A stretch of DNA of 64,000 nt from Azolla caroliniana (taxonomy: Eukaryota > Polypodiophyta), in NCBI GenBank assembly GCA_043228905.1, contig JBHGNT010000004.1, forward strand, positions 24,862,001-24,926,000, written 5' to 3'. Below the pieces are notes generated by a model that saw nothing but the letters and a program-made list of their open reading frames with translations, did not search any database and had not been told where the DNA came from. Each line of letters starts with the position of its first letter. The stretch's first letter is position 1. A program made the position numbers and the translations under genes. Below are positions 44,301 to 54,799 of this stretch, one piece after another.

Positions 44301-47132
44301 GGATATCGTCATTTCTCTTTCTAGGGCTTCCTGTGCTTGGCGTAGTTCCCGGATCGCCACTTTGTCCGGCTCGTCCGGCATTGTGATGTACGGCTCTACT
44401 GCTGCCGTGATATCCACCTCAAAAAGTGGGACGATCTGTGGGTGTTCCTCGAGATACCGATCAACTTCCTCATCCGGTAAGCCCTCCAACATGTTGATGC
44501 TTTCGGCATATAAAGGGGTTGCCTCCTTGCTAGTGAGCACCCGTGGTTGCGTGGCTACCCGTACCTTTGTTTTGCCTCGTCGGAACGTGATCATATTCTT
44601 TTGCCAGTTTTGCTTAATATGCGCCGTTCGCAGCCATGGTCGTCCTAACAGTAGGGGATATGCGCCTTGTACATTCAGCTCTAGTACCACGGCCGATATT
44701 CGGAATACGTGGCCTCCTATTGTTACTTCCAAGTCCCGGATAAGACCAGTTGGTCGGACTGAGCTTGTATCCGCCATGCGTAACCAGAAGGGGCATGGTT
44801 CCCACTCCTGGATGCCTAGGTCGTCGCATGTCTGTCGACTAATGACGTTCACCCCGGAGCCTCCGTCAATAATTGTTCCTGGAATCTCCTTTCCTTTGAC
44901 GATTGTCGTGATTGCTGGGCTACTGGTATCAACCACCGCTGGGCCTTCCTCCGGGTTGGAGAAAAATGCCGGTGCTGGCGTCGGCGTCGGTTTGCTCACG
45001 GCGGCTTGTAAGTCTGCTGTGAACCGCGGCACCAACTGCAGTAACCGTGCCAACGGCAGCACGATCTGACAATCTTGTAGTGCTTGCCATGTCGGGTTTT
45101 CTCCTGGCTGTACGATTTCCTCCTCCCTCGGCATATTTTGGTTTCTTACTTCCGCCGCACCTTGTTCGTTGGCTTCTTTGATCCATTGTGCCGCTTGTTT
45201 TCTGATTGTTTCCTGGGCTTCCCATTCGGCGGCCTTCCCCTTCGACCGCGTGGTAACCTGCTGTACTTCGGCTGTCACCATGTTGACTGCCGGCTGCTTG
45301 TCGGCTGTTTTGCTTGGGCATTGATTACTGTAATGCCCTTCTTTTCGGCAGTAATAACAGTACACCCTGTGCGTGTTGCTGGATTCTCCTTTTTCCCATG
45401 TTTGGGGAAGGGGCATTCCCCGGCGGTTGTCCTCGGTTTTTCGGTTCTCCGGTGCCGCTACTGGTTTGTCATTCTTTGTTGCCTCCCGACGCTCCTCTCT
45501 ACGAAAGAATCCACGCCTTTGGTTCCGTTGGAAATTCCGGTTTCCTGGCCGCCTTTCTTCTCTTCGTCGCTCGTATTCCGGGGATTCGTCTCGGTCGTAC
45601 CGGTCCCGGGGGTGGCTATCCCTTCGGTTCTCCTCTCGGTCGTACCGGTCCCGGGGGTAGCTATCCCTTCGGTTCTCCTCTCGGTCATAGCTGTCGCGTC
45701 TTCTATCGGGGTATCTGTCGCCGCGCTCTCGTCGGTAGCGGTCGTCCCTCCGGAATCGATCCTCTTCCGGGTCCCGATTGCGCGGTTCTATGTGTCGGAC
45801 CGGTGCCGCTTGTCGAGTTAACAGGTTATACTCGCATTGGTTCGTTGTGTGGGCGCGAGAATTGCATATCATGCACTGTGCACGCAGGGTGCAGTCGACG
45901 GTCGAGTGCCCCGAATTTAGGCATGTTGTGCATTGTAGGGCTTGTCGGAACCGGAGATCCTCCTCCTTCGGAAGCGCCTGGTGTAACGCCCCCATCGGCA
46001 AGAAGGGGCTCGTGGTGTCCATTTCCAGGACCCGATCAATGACTTGGTCCATTGTGCTGGTGCTGAAATCGATGATTCCACACATCGCTCGAAGTGGGTC
46101 TTTTAACGCAGCCAAAAAGACTGCCTTGGCCTCCTCTTCGGGTGGTGCTCTTGCTAATTGACTGTGCAAGGTCTGGAAACGAACGATAAATTGTGGGACC
46201 GTCTCGTTTTCTCCCTGCCGAGTGGTGTAGAATTGTCCGACCAATTCCCTTTGTTCCACTCGTCTATGAAACAAGCGTAAAAACTGGGTTTTCAATGCCT
46301 CGAACGTGGCGAAGCTGCCTGGTAAGTGCTTGTCGTGCCACCGGGCCGCCGGTCCTTCTAATGTCATGCCGAATTCGGCGACTTTGGATCGGTCGGCCTC
46401 GGGCTCCGTCAGTCTCTGGGACACGTGGTTGGCTTCCCATGTTCGCAGGAATGCATACACATGTGCCTCTCCGTCGGGCTCATCCCGATACTTTGGGTAT
46501 GGATACGGCATCGTGTCGTCCCACTGATTCTCCTGCGCTGGTTCCTCCGATGTCGGTCTCCGCTCCTGCGGTTCCTCCGCAGGTGGTGTTGGTATCCGCT
46601 CCTGCGGTTCCTCCGCGGGTGGTGTTGATAACCGCTCCTGCGGTTCCTCCGCGGGTGGTGTTGATAACCGCTCCTGCGGTTCCTCCGCGGGTGGTGTTGG
46701 TATCCACTCCTCCCTCCTCGGCGATTGCCGGTCACCGAACTCCAGAGTTAGTTCCTCCTCTGGCTCCGATGTAGCTGAGTGATCCGACTCAAAGGGGTTG
46801 TTCTCGTGGCTGCTTTTATAGCGGGATCCCACGCTTTCCCCGCTATCCGAATCCGCCTCTAATGTTGCAAATGCCGCTGCGTCCCCGTCGCCGCCAGCGA
46901 GAGTCTGTAGTAGTGTCTCCGCTTCTTGGAGGCTGGTTATGCTACTGCCTTCGTCGGAAGCTTGTAGAACCTGGAACTGCAGTGCGTTTTCTGCGATTTG
47001 CCGAAGCGTTTTTGAGAATGATCGATCGCTCCGGATCTCGTCGACGGCTTGCTGCAGGGCTTCCCGTCGTCGCTGCCGTTCGGCGTGGCGTCTCTCTCTT
47101 TCGGTGATGTGGTCGTTATTTTGTCTAGACAT
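41340..47132 (-). CDS. Gypsy gag-pol polyprotein, intact, 1930 residues
   Basis: I chose the ATG at 47130-47132 because in-frame Met codons further up lie inside the LTR. Gag: Pro/Glu-rich 12-residue repeats at about 145-192, a capsid-like domain (about 220-370), and three CCHC knuckles (401-414, 420-433, 592-605). An R/D/Y-rich repeat lies between the second and third. Protease has IIDGGSG (D756). RT has VDYRKLN and SFLDGFSGYNQI, and the catalytic box is FLDDF (D1173, D1174) instead of the usual Y.DD. RNase H has FVDAS (D1318). Integrase has H1535, H1542, C1573, C1576, then D1605, D1667 and E1703, with exactly 35 residues between the last two. No stop or frameshift occurs, so all enzymatic steps could be encoded. 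Gag and pol share one frame, so a ratio control is not visible. Confidence 0.96.
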   Translation of the reverse strand: MSRQNNDHITERERRHAERQRRREALQQAVDEIRSDRSFSKTLRQIAENALQFQVLQASDEGSSITSLQEAETLLQTLAGGDGDAAAFATLEADSDSGESVGSRYKSSHENNPFESDHSATSEPEEELTLEFGDRQSPRREEWIPTPPAEEPQERLSTPPAEEPQERLSTPPAEEPQERIPTPPAEEPQERRPTSEEPAQENQWDDTMPYPYPKYRDEPDGEAHVYAFLRTWEANHVSQRLTEPEADRSKVAEFGMTLEGPAARWHDKHLPGSFATFEALKTQFLRLFHRRVEQRELVGQFYTTRQGENETVPQFIVRFQTLHSQLARAPPEEEAKAVFLAALKDPLRAMCGIIDFSTSTMDQVIDRVLEMDTTSPFLPMGALHQALPKEEDLRFRQALQCTTCLNSGHSTVDCTLRAQCMICNSRAHTTNQCEYNLLTRQAAPVRHIEPRNRDPEEDRFRRDDRYRRERGDRYPDRRRDSYDREENRRDSYPRDRYDREENRRDSHPRDRYDRDESPEYERRREERRPGNRNFQRNQRRGFFRREERREATKNDKPVAAPENRKTEDNRRGMPLPQTWEKGESSNTHRVYCYYCRKEGHYSNQCPSKTADKQPAVNMVTAEVQQVTTRSKGKAAEWEAQETIRKQAAQWIKEANEQGAAEVRNQNMPREEEIVQPGENPTWQALQDCQIVLPLARLLQLVPRFTADLQAAVSKPTPTPAPAFFSNPEEGPAVVDTSSPAITTIVKGKEIPGTIIDGGSGVNVISRQTCDDLGIQEWEPCPFWLRMADTSSVRPTGLIRDLEVTIGGHVFRISAVVLELNVQGAYPLLLGRPWLRTAHIKQNWQKNMITFRRGKTKVRVATQPRVLTSKEATPLYAESINMLEGLPDEEVDRYLEEHPQIVPLFEVDITAAVEPYITMPDEPDKVAIRELRQAQEALEREMTISQRVKASQLEEVDLGTTEQPRSVKVAKELPKEEKQAMVALLTDFKDVFAWSYEDMRGLDPQLYQHQIHLSTDAKPIAQRRYRMNPNYAAKVKEEIDKLLRVGFIRPVKQATWLSPIVVVPKKNGKIRVCVDYRKLNAATVTDAFPLPFTDGVLDAVAGHEVYSFLDGFSGYNQIRMNPADQEKTAFVTEWGVFVAVVMMFGLKTAPATFQRIIMEIFGDFIPGFMQVFLDDFAVYNRHGEHLDHLRLCLEKCREYRLSLNPAKCVFGVASGNLLGHVVSREGIAVDPDKVKAILDAPAPNSAKALSRFLGQIRWHSRMVRHLADFATPLHAAVHRVPFQWTEMEEAAYQALKVMLSQAPVVQPPDWSKSFHVFVDASDVAIGSVLMQLTEPKWYRPVYYASRKLSKAERNYSTTEREALGMVYSVTKYRHYLLGRKFSFHVDHSALLYLVSKAALTGKLARWTLLLQEFEFDIFHRPGVQHAVADYLSRLESGESGDGVQDEFPDAELFKVTTAPATETTVADEDKWLTEMHQFLSTGVPPENLDRDERKRMAVRSRHFCLVGDTLYHKGADGVWRRAVRSDEKDLILREAHCGIAGGHYAGETTARKIWQSGLWWPTTMRDAVKYSRECDLCQRLGQPTEQARMPHHPVLPLEPFQKWGLDFVGPFKPPAMRTGNRYIIVATDYCTKWVEAKALRDNTAASTAKFLYECIWCRYGCPIELISDQGGHFLGQVVESLTSFYAVVHKRSTPYYPQANGLAESTNKTLQNILRKIVNENRTDWDTKLQSVLWAYRTAYKTSIRTTPFRLAFGLEAVMPVEFQIPSLRIQVKERLSEKESERIRLKMLLELEENRIASLLQLELEQRRRKAFVDRHRRGNEKEFGVGKPVLLFQTRMGSMPGKLRFRWTGPFWITKEYNGSYQLGTLSGEVVGKWANGFRLKPYKGHMPANPFKQDPENPNGEEPTPTRNNDEEPTTVRTDPNTSGGTEQ
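46557..46700 (-). repeat. 36-bp coding minisatellite in gag
   Basis: Four near-identical 36-bp units encode the 12-residue repeat TPPAEEPQERLS with small changes; the frame is kept. A second coding repeat of about 60 bp (45558-45695) encodes RRDSYPRDRYDREEN-like units. Confidence 0.85.
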
Positions 47133-47161
47133 CCATCCCCCGGTTGTCCTCTGCACTCTGC

Positions 47162-47181
47162 AGGAATCGTGGTCGCCAAAA
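47162..47181 (-). promoter_or_regulatory. Candidate primer binding site
   Basis: A few bases inside the 5' LTR, the coding strand reads TTTTGGCGACCACGATTCC. TGGCGACC followed by complementary bases is the form expected for pairing with a tRNA ending in CGCCA. I could not assign the tRNA from memory. Confidence 0.5.
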
Positions 47182-47184
47182 TAG

Positions 47185-47555
47185 TGTTGTATGTATGGCT
47201 GGACTAGCCGCAACACAGGTGTCTATCCGACACTTCTCCAAAGGGGTGGTAGGGATAGGATGTTAATACACGCGTATGATAATTACACTTAAGCACAGAC
47301 GAAGACAAGATTAATCAGCATAAGCAAAACTATATTAATTCTTCGCGCTTTCATTACAAAACATCGGATCCTTTTATAGGCATCCGGCCAGATTACAATC
47401 GGTGCTCGGTAGGCAACCGTTAACCGAAACCGAATCGGTTCGGATCCGGATCGGTTACAACTACCGGATCCGTCCCTCCTAATAATTCTATTCCTATTTC
47501 TATATTTATCCGATCCGACCTTGCTTTCCCATTTGCCTTCTCTGACCGGCCAACA
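47185..47555 (-). repeat. 5' LTR of the gypsy element
   Basis: 371 bp, identical by eye to 37397-37767. It holds the same TATA box (47369-47378), from which the full-length RNA would start toward lower coordinates. It ends ...ACAACA at 47185 on the coding strand. Confidence 0.95.
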
Positions 47556-47813
47556 AGTAACCTTGTCACGTAAACCGGATGCTACTATCTTCAATTGGAA
47601 TAGTGATTGTCACATCAAACAACAAACCTAATAGCAATTGCAATTGATTTTGGATCCTCCATTAAGAGGCCCTTGATATCACCTCGTAATCCATGCATGA
47701 AGTAATCTCCTAAAGTTGCATCATCCATTAGGTTGTCCACGGCTACTCAGCCGAATTGTAAGACATGTTGGATGAGAGCCTTGTTTCATATTGTTGAGTC
47801 TAGACATGACAAT

Positions 47814-48692
47814 TAGTTGCCTATCAATTAGTGCATTTGAGAACCTATTGGAAATGGATATGGTCATTCAAGGGGCCAACTAAATTTATTCTCTTTCCGA
47901 TGGTTATTAGTGCATATGGCTCTACCAGTTGGTCATACATTGAAAGGGAATGTGACACCCAATTTGCAGCAATGTGCCATTTGCCATGAACCTCAAGAGA
48001 CTACCAAGCATGTCTTATGATCTTGTTCTTTTGCTCAACAAGTATGGAAGAAAGTCGTGTCTTTATTCCTAACAATAAATGTAGGTTGCTTATTCTCATG
48101 GGGATCAACGATGTGGGGAGTGTTACACTCCGGTTTAATGTTGTATGAGGCAAACGATGTTCATGAGGCAATGACAATACATAATGGAAGATTGATATTA
48201 GTTAGTCCTTTCCAGCAACCTCGAAAGCAGGTGCGATCCGTCCAAATTTGGAAAACTATGTCCACAATAACATTATGGGTATTATGGATATCGATGTAAA
48301 CAACTTTATGATGGGGTAGACATTCATGTCTCAGATGTGTTTTTTGAGTTATGGGAGAACTTGTTGGCTGTAGTCCGTGGTCAGTATGACAATATGCAGG
48401 GTTCCCCAGATACTATGATCAAGAAAAGGAAAAAGCTTCTTCACTTATGGAAAAAGGTGCCCCTGTTTACAATGGTAGCTCAAGAGCCTCAATGGCAATA
48501 TCGACTTCCATGGACTCTTTGAATATCACAAATGTAAACATCCTCGTATTTTATATCAGTGTATAAAGAAAGTTGTAACCTTCTTGGTTGCTAGGTTCAA
48601 GTTGTAGCCTTCGGGCATTTTGTTCTTAATACTATTGAAGAAAATCTTATATAAAAAATAAAAAATAAAAAAATAAAATAGTTGCCTATCAA
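47814..48692 (+). mobile_element. 5'-truncated L1-like LINE insertion with 14-bp TSD
   Basis: TAGTTGCCTATCAA occurs at 47814-47827 and 48679-48692, a 14-bp target duplication. The 851-bp insert ends in an A-rich tail (48650-48678, A5-7T units). It encodes only the C-terminal part: WKWIWSFKGPTKFILF, RWLLVHMALPVG, then CAICHEPQETTKHVL (a zf-RVT CxxC...H motif), and LFSWGSTMWGVL. A frameshift near 47905 and a stop after KHVL are visible. It lies just right of the gypsy element. Confidence 0.9.
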
Positions 48693-51600
48693 ATCCTCCT
48701 AAGTATGAATCTTGTTAGTCAATAAAAAAGCTTCAAAATTTTGTATCTAGAGAGAATCCTTCTTCAAGGGTGGGTGTTACCTGGTGGGACAAGGTGTGAA
48801 AAGAGCAAAGGGAGTCAAGCACTATGTGAAATGAGAAAAGGGTACCAAGCACCACAGACGACCGAATAAAGGGAGTCGAGTATCGTAACAAGCCATGAAA
48901 AGGCTATAAAAAAACCAAATGATCAGAAGCCTAGAAGAGGGAGAGATAGTCACTAGGCCAGGAATAGAGGGGTAGAGAGTGAGTGCTTTACCAACAGTAA
49001 TTAGTACTCGTATCTGTGTGTGTATGTACTTTAATCGAATATACTTTTGGGCAACTCAAGTGTTCTTTCTTTTAAGTCTAGTACATATATATTGTCTATG
49101 TAGGAGTCGTGTTTCTAGGATCGGTTGTAGCCGATCTCGCAAAATACTTTCCCTTGTTCTGTCAGTCGTACCCCATCCAAGTGGGAAGGTCTAAACAACG
49201 GTATGTACATGTCACAAGTACAGGGAAGTCCGTATACCACGTAACGATTCAGATAACAGTTTCAGTAGGGTGTCGTGACCCCAACTCTTCTTCGCACCAC
49301 AATACCTTGATCCAATTACTCAGGAATAGTAATCGACGGTGTTTCCTCCATGAGGGAGTAACAGTGGGAAAACCAATTCAATGTGGGACCCGTTAATAAG
49401 GTCCCAACTAGCCAAACTCATGCCTCCTTCATAGTGTAAGCATAAGAATGCAATGTTAAAATGACATCTACTAACATTTAAAATCCTCATGCTTTAGACA
49501 TTATATTGTTGAAAACCTCTAGTAGCTTAATGTCAAAGCCATAATTGATTGATGTTAGCATCATAAAAACTTGGGTGGTGGCATCCTCATGTAATTGCAA
49601 GGTTTCTTGTCTAAATTGAGTGATATGTTTTCTCATTGCTAGAAATGTTTTATCGATGATATTAAGTGGTATTCTTATACATTGCGAGCTCAAATTATAA
49701 AAATAATAGGTGAGAGTGAGAGAGACCCTAATTTAAACTAGGCTAACTCTTATAAGGATTGTGGTTTAAACTTCAAATTGTCATGAACTTGAGCGAAAAC
49801 TAAGGTAATTCACAAATGTGTCAAAAGTAAAAACATAAATAAGGTTTTACTCGATTATATGAAAAATGCATAAAAGGCCAAGAGATAATGTATTGTAAAA
49901 TGAGGGTTGGGATTTCAAAAAATTGAAGGTTGAACAAGGCTTAGAGTTAGGACACACACTAGACGACTTGAGATTAGTATTGAACTAGAAGGGTTCAATA
50001 AAAACAAAAGACCTCAATATATATGTCCTAACCCTTGAGAAGGTACGACATTGTGTCACTTCATTGGATGAGATTGCACCATGTGTTTGCAACTTCTAGA
50101 ATTATCCTCGATGGATATTAGCTAATGTTCATGAATTTCCTTCATCATATCATTATTTGAATCAAAACTATGATTTTGAAATTTTGGTTCTTGACTAATT
50201 AGTGCTTGAAATATTTTGTAGACATTGTGCTTGTAAGGCTACCACATGGAAGATCACAGGAATGATAAAACACTCAAAGATAGAGACAAAATATAGACAA
50301 TCAATCGAAGTTGTTGGATATTTGGTGGTATTATTCACAATAGATACACCACAATGTACAAGAATTCTCTCTTTATTACTCCCCAAAATGACCAACATCC
50401 TCCAAGCACTAAGTTGCTCTTATATATACTTGGAGTTAGGAGGGTTCACAATAAGCCAACCCAATTAGCCTTTCATACTAGTTTCTTACATACAACAAAT
50501 TGTTTATACCAACTAGTTGCCTCTAGGCTTTTAACAAATAGCATAACCCCAATGCATTCTATGCTCTAATCCCGCTTGATTGAAGTGTTGCATTTGATTA
50601 TTCATATTCTATATGCTAGTGAGAATTATGGCAAACCCACCTAGATCCACAAATAAGATGGATTTGTCTTGCTTTTTCTTTTTCTAGCCATTGGTTTCCA
50701 ATACATTAGGTTTCCTTTCACTTACCCTAGAGGCTTGTCGAAGTTGGAAAACTACTTGAGTACGAATGGAAGCACATGTTTCCACTTAGTATGGGTGGTT
50801 TGTTATGCCACATGTTGTTGTTTTCTTTTGTCACAAGGTCCAAAATGGTTGGTGATAATTTCTCTTGTGCCCATTCATTATGGTTTTTATAGTCTATATC
50901 TCTCTTTGTAGCTCATCTCTTCCTATTCAATCCACTTGTTATCGGTGTCAAAGGCCTTTATCAATCATGTATCTCTTTTCACCAACTCAAGTTTATTCTA
51001 TGAACTAGAAAATGATTGGAAGCGTGAATCAAGTACAATTTGTTCCTTGATTTTAGTGCCTTCTTCCTAACCTTTAAGATCTAATGTATGACCATGCATG
51101 ATGCTTCTTTACTAGTTTTTTATTATATGTTGGTTTCTAATATTCTTGTTTAGGATGATGAGATTCCTTTGCAGTCCAATGTCATGCCTTACATCCATCT
51201 GTTGTACAATAGGTAGTTTGTTGTGGACATGAATAGTGTGATTGTGAAGAACTTGGTGAAAAACTTAAAGAAAAACAACTACTCAAACTCAAGGACATAT
51301 GACATTAGGATCTCAATAGAGATCCTATCGACTTAAGAAACAATGAAAGGAAAAGGCTACTATGAAGGGTGATAATGATGCATTAACAACTCACATATTT
51401 TATATGTCAATATAGGTTATTAACAACCAACACCAAAGTTTCATATTTTACAATTGTGTTCATTCCATCTTTCATGGCATCAATTGAAACTTTATGTTTT
51501 GAACTCCCTTAAAAAGATGAGAACTGAATTATCAATACATGTTTCTATTAAACAATGCCCGAAGACAAAATTTTCATATGTAAGTCACTTAGTAATCAAA

Positions 51601-51779
51601 ACAATCGTGGAGATCATTGCTTGTCATGACCAATCCACTCTAACAAACATCAAATACCATACTCCCTCACCATTGCTAATCTTGTCCATAGTAGTTATGC
51701 ACCTTCATATTTGTAAATTGTTTGCAAGAACCATAACATTGTTTTAATTGTAAATTGGAACTCCCTAAGGCTATGCATA
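48693..51779. other. Intergenic, no recognisable gene
   Basis: About 3 kb of AT-rich DNA. Several open frames of 65-95 codons (for example 49109-49396 and 50202-50468) have no recognisable domain, no partner exons and no transposon termini that I can see. Confidence 0.5.
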
Positions 51780-52470
51780 AAATATGTTCATTTCGGTAAT
51801 GAGGCACATTTTGGGTACCTTCAAACATCTAGCATTCCCAATATACCAAATTGTGATACTACTTACCAATAGCCATATTTCAGGTTTATCAATCTCTATT
51901 TCTGGATTCAAATGTATAAATATTTTTTCCATCAGACCATGTCTCATAGAAAGTCCATCTGCAATACCGTATTGTTCATATTACCATTGGGTTATCTTGT
52001 ACCACTGCCCATAATACCATCCCCCCATGTATGCACCGCTCAAGGATATATTGGTGTCAATAGTGTTATATGATTCTTTTCCATATTTCCATCGTAGAGT
52101 CACAAATCAACAAACAATGCTTAGTAGTCTTTATTCGATCTGTACAAAATTGGCATATATTGTTTGCGTTCACTCCTTTTTGCCAACCATTAATTGGTAT
52201 AGGTCTATGAACCAACAACCATGAAAACAAACAATTTTCCTAGTCATTTTTATGCCCCACATCCATTTCTAGAATTTCTTGAGATGTTTGGAGAAAGTCC
52301 ATTCTGTCTCTAGAAAATATTTGCGGTCAAAAATTTCCATGATCTAACACCTAATATTTTCCTACCAATCTTCACATGTTTTATCTAAGCTTGAACCCAC
52401 ACTTTCCAATACAATTCTCCAGGATCCCAAGTTGATCGAGATACTAGTCTCCTTTCCATAATCCAAATCC
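51780..52470 (-). mobile_element. Degenerate L1-like LINE fragment with zf-RVT remnant
   Basis: Minus-strand translation gives KWMWGIKMTRKI, then WLLVHRPIPINGWQKGV and ICQFCTDRIKTTKHCLLICD. These are the WLLVHRAxPxG and CxxC...HCxxxC elements of the zf-RVT region of plant L1 LINEs. Stops and frameshifts interrupt it. Boundaries are approximate. Confidence 0.6.
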
Positions 52471-53185
52471 TCCAAAAAGGATTCACCTATTGTAGATCCA
52501 AATCTAGTTCCAATTATAAAGACATCAGATGTATTAAGATCATTATTTTAGACCTTTTGGAAATTTAGAGCTTTCAAATTTTGTTTCAATATCCATAACC
52601 TAACATCATCATCTATATTTGTATTCATGATTAGTCTCATTGTCCGATTTTGGCACATAGAAGATGTTATTATATATTTCCGTCCAGTAAAGGCATCATA
52701 TATGTTAAGATCATGATCTTAGACCTATAAACTAGTAGCAATCATCATTGCCCAACATGAGCCTGATCCGGCCTTCAATGGAGGGAGGGTGGGAGATGAG
52801 TAGGAAACAACCAACGTGGGGGTTGGTAGTTCCACGTGGGCTTGTTTTCTCCTTGTGTCACCGTCGCTAAATGTCAATATATATTTCCTCCTTTTGCTAA
52901 ATGTAATGTAGTTTATTAAACCAACAAGATAGTACAAGAAACCACCCTTCTTGTGCAGGTTATAATAACAATAATCTTATGAAAGAAAAACCCTCTAAGG
53001 TGTTACACTACCCAACATAAAGGCAACTCCTTCAAGGAGAAGGTACTTGTAGAGCTTAGTTATGAAAACTATTAAATAAGTTTTCCTTTCGACCCATTTA
53101 CTTGGTGTGTTACTCCATGAAGATCATAAAACAAGAACCCATTTCTCATACTCCAATTGTACCCATTTATTTCTCTCTCTCTATA
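52471..53185. other. Intergenic, nothing recognised
   Basis: AT-rich with no convincing ORF; an open frame on the minus strand (52725-52937) has no recognisable domain. Confidence 0.45.
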
Positions 53186-53189
53186 ATAC

Positions 53190-54092
53190 ACACTTCTTAC
53201 ATACATCGGAGGATGGATTTGTCATCAAGCCACCTTATATGGACATACATCTATCCTATGCGCTACGTAGTGTGATAGGGCAGCTGCGAACTTCATCACA
53301 TCAGCTACAGATTGAGGTAGACAGATATACATGACTACCTCTAGAAGAGAGAATTTGCCAATTGTGTCATCAAGAAGTGGAATATGAATAACACTATGTT
53401 TGTAATTGTAGTGTCTTTTATGAAATCAGAGGGAGATACCATTGCCTCTTTAAACAAGGCTTTGGCCCACTACGCAAGGTAATGGAATATGAGGACCAAC
53501 GATGCCTAGGACTTTTCTTGCTAGATCTCAAGAGACATCGAGAAAAGTTGTTGAAGAATACAACCACCCAAGCTCATCCACAAAGAACAATCACAACTTT
53601 CTTTAGCCCCATCACTCCTAATACTAGAAGTCAACCCCGGGATACACAAATGGGCTTCAGACCAGGACATAACAAAGGGGTTACAATTGATCGGGCAATG
53701 GCAATTTGCCGTGAATGTAGGCCTCAACCCCATGGACCATGACCACGACACCCTTGTCATCGACAAATAAAAGCCATTATCTCCCACCATCATAGGTGCT
53801 TCCCTCGCTTCGGAGACATTTCCATTCTGGATCAACCTATGCTAGAGATCTTTCGAAGACAATAGCTACAATATACCTAACTTGAGGATCTCACATGTGC
53901 CAAAAACTAGATTCCCTCATTTCATTTCTTTTCATGTTATTTACTTTTATATTTACTGTGTAATATTTATTTTATTTTGATTTGTTCTCAAAGACGAGAC
54001 AACACTTAAGATGTAATCTCATATTTGGTTTTAGAGGCCATTTTGGCCTCTTAAAAGACATTAATATATCTTTCTCTCTCTCTCTCTCTCTT
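53190..54092 (+). mobile_element. LINE copy (C-terminal region and 3' tail), plus strand
   Basis: The same family as the PSI-intron LINEs. 53107-53334 and 53482-53742 encode SSHQLQIEVDRYT and MEYEDQRCLGLFLLDLKRH, matching the copy at 17.3-18.0 kb. The 3' part carries 'ctcaaagacgagacaacacttaagatgtaatctcatatttggttttagaggcc' and ends '...gacattaatatatctttctctctctc', here with a TC tail instead of TTTC. It is 5'-truncated and frameshifted. Confidence 0.82.
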
Positions 54093-54196
54093 TGGTGAAA
54101 GCACACAATTATATTAATTGTATGTAAAATCCACTTAGTTACAACACTTCTTAGTCTCCTCTACCTATCATATGCCTATGTAGGGAGAGAGACGTC

Positions 54197-54730
54197 CTAT
54201 AATGCTATTAAAAAACTTGAATATGCATTTGAGGAAATGATCCCCACATGCTCTAACATCCAAAAATTCCACATGAGAATACTTTTCAACTTCTTTATAT
54301 AGGCGTTCACCCCATGTCCATTATCAAACATGAAAGCATTACACATATTCCAATTGTGTTGTAGACCCGAATAACGTAAAAATTGGAACAATATCTCCAA
54401 CTCATCATTTGAACCATTCTGAACATATTGAGAAAAAACCCATTGTTGAGGTCTTAAACAACAACAAGTTTAAATTTGCCAAATGTCCGATAAGTACGTC
54501 CAAATGGTACACGCTATAGGACATTTAATGAACCTATGTCTACTATCCTCCAATGGAACGATGCAAAAGAAACAAGTGCCAGACCCTAGTCCTTGTCTCT
54601 TAAAGGCAGAACCTAATGGGAGCCCACCAATCACGACTCTAAGAAGGGAATGCCAACCACGTTGTAATATTTTCCACCACCTTGCATCTAACTTACATAC
54701 ATTCCACAACTTTGCTGCTTTAGGAGATAA
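54197..54730 (-). mobile_element. L1-like zf-RVT remnant, minus strand
   Basis: The frame at 54470-54709 has RVVIGGLPLGSAFKRQGL and CFFCIVPLEDSRHRFIKCPIA, a CxxC...HxxxxC zf-RVT motif. The frame at 54197-54400 continues with ILFQFLRYSGLQHNWNMCNA. A gap or frameshift separates the two. It may be a LINE end or a captured zf-RVT gene; no poly(A) or TSD was identified. Confidence 0.65.
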
Positions 54731-54733
54731 CCA

Positions 54734-54737
<4 letters not shown>

Positions 54738-54778
<41 letters not shown>
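54738..54778. repeat. (CT)n microsatellite
   Basis: About 20 uninterrupted TC/CT dinucleotides. Confidence 0.95.
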
Positions 54779-54784
<6 letters not shown>

Positions 54785-54799
54785 TATATCGACCTTGAA

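Larger units (their letters stand above)
37392..47560 (-). mobile_element. Complete young Ty3/gypsy LTR retrotransposon with extra ORF
   Basis: The element is 10,159 bp (37397-47555), flanked by a perfect 5-bp target duplication AGTAA at 37392-37396 and 47556-47560. Both LTRs are 371 bp, read base for base the same by eye, and begin TG and end CA. Coding is on the minus strand, so the 5' LTR is the right one. Order: LTR, 52-nt leader, gag-pol (single ORF), A36 tract, internal promoter region, extra ORF, LTR. It is much more GC-rich than its surroundings. The integrase has no chromodomain-like end, so it is not obviously a chromovirus; lineage is not assigned. Identical LTRs imply recent insertion. 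Confidence 0.96.

Noticed and set aside
47133-47216. Upstream Met codons extending gag-pol by 28 residues
   Set aside because: The first lies inside the 5' LTR and the extension crosses the primer-binding region; the Met at 47132 is the first in-frame Met after it.
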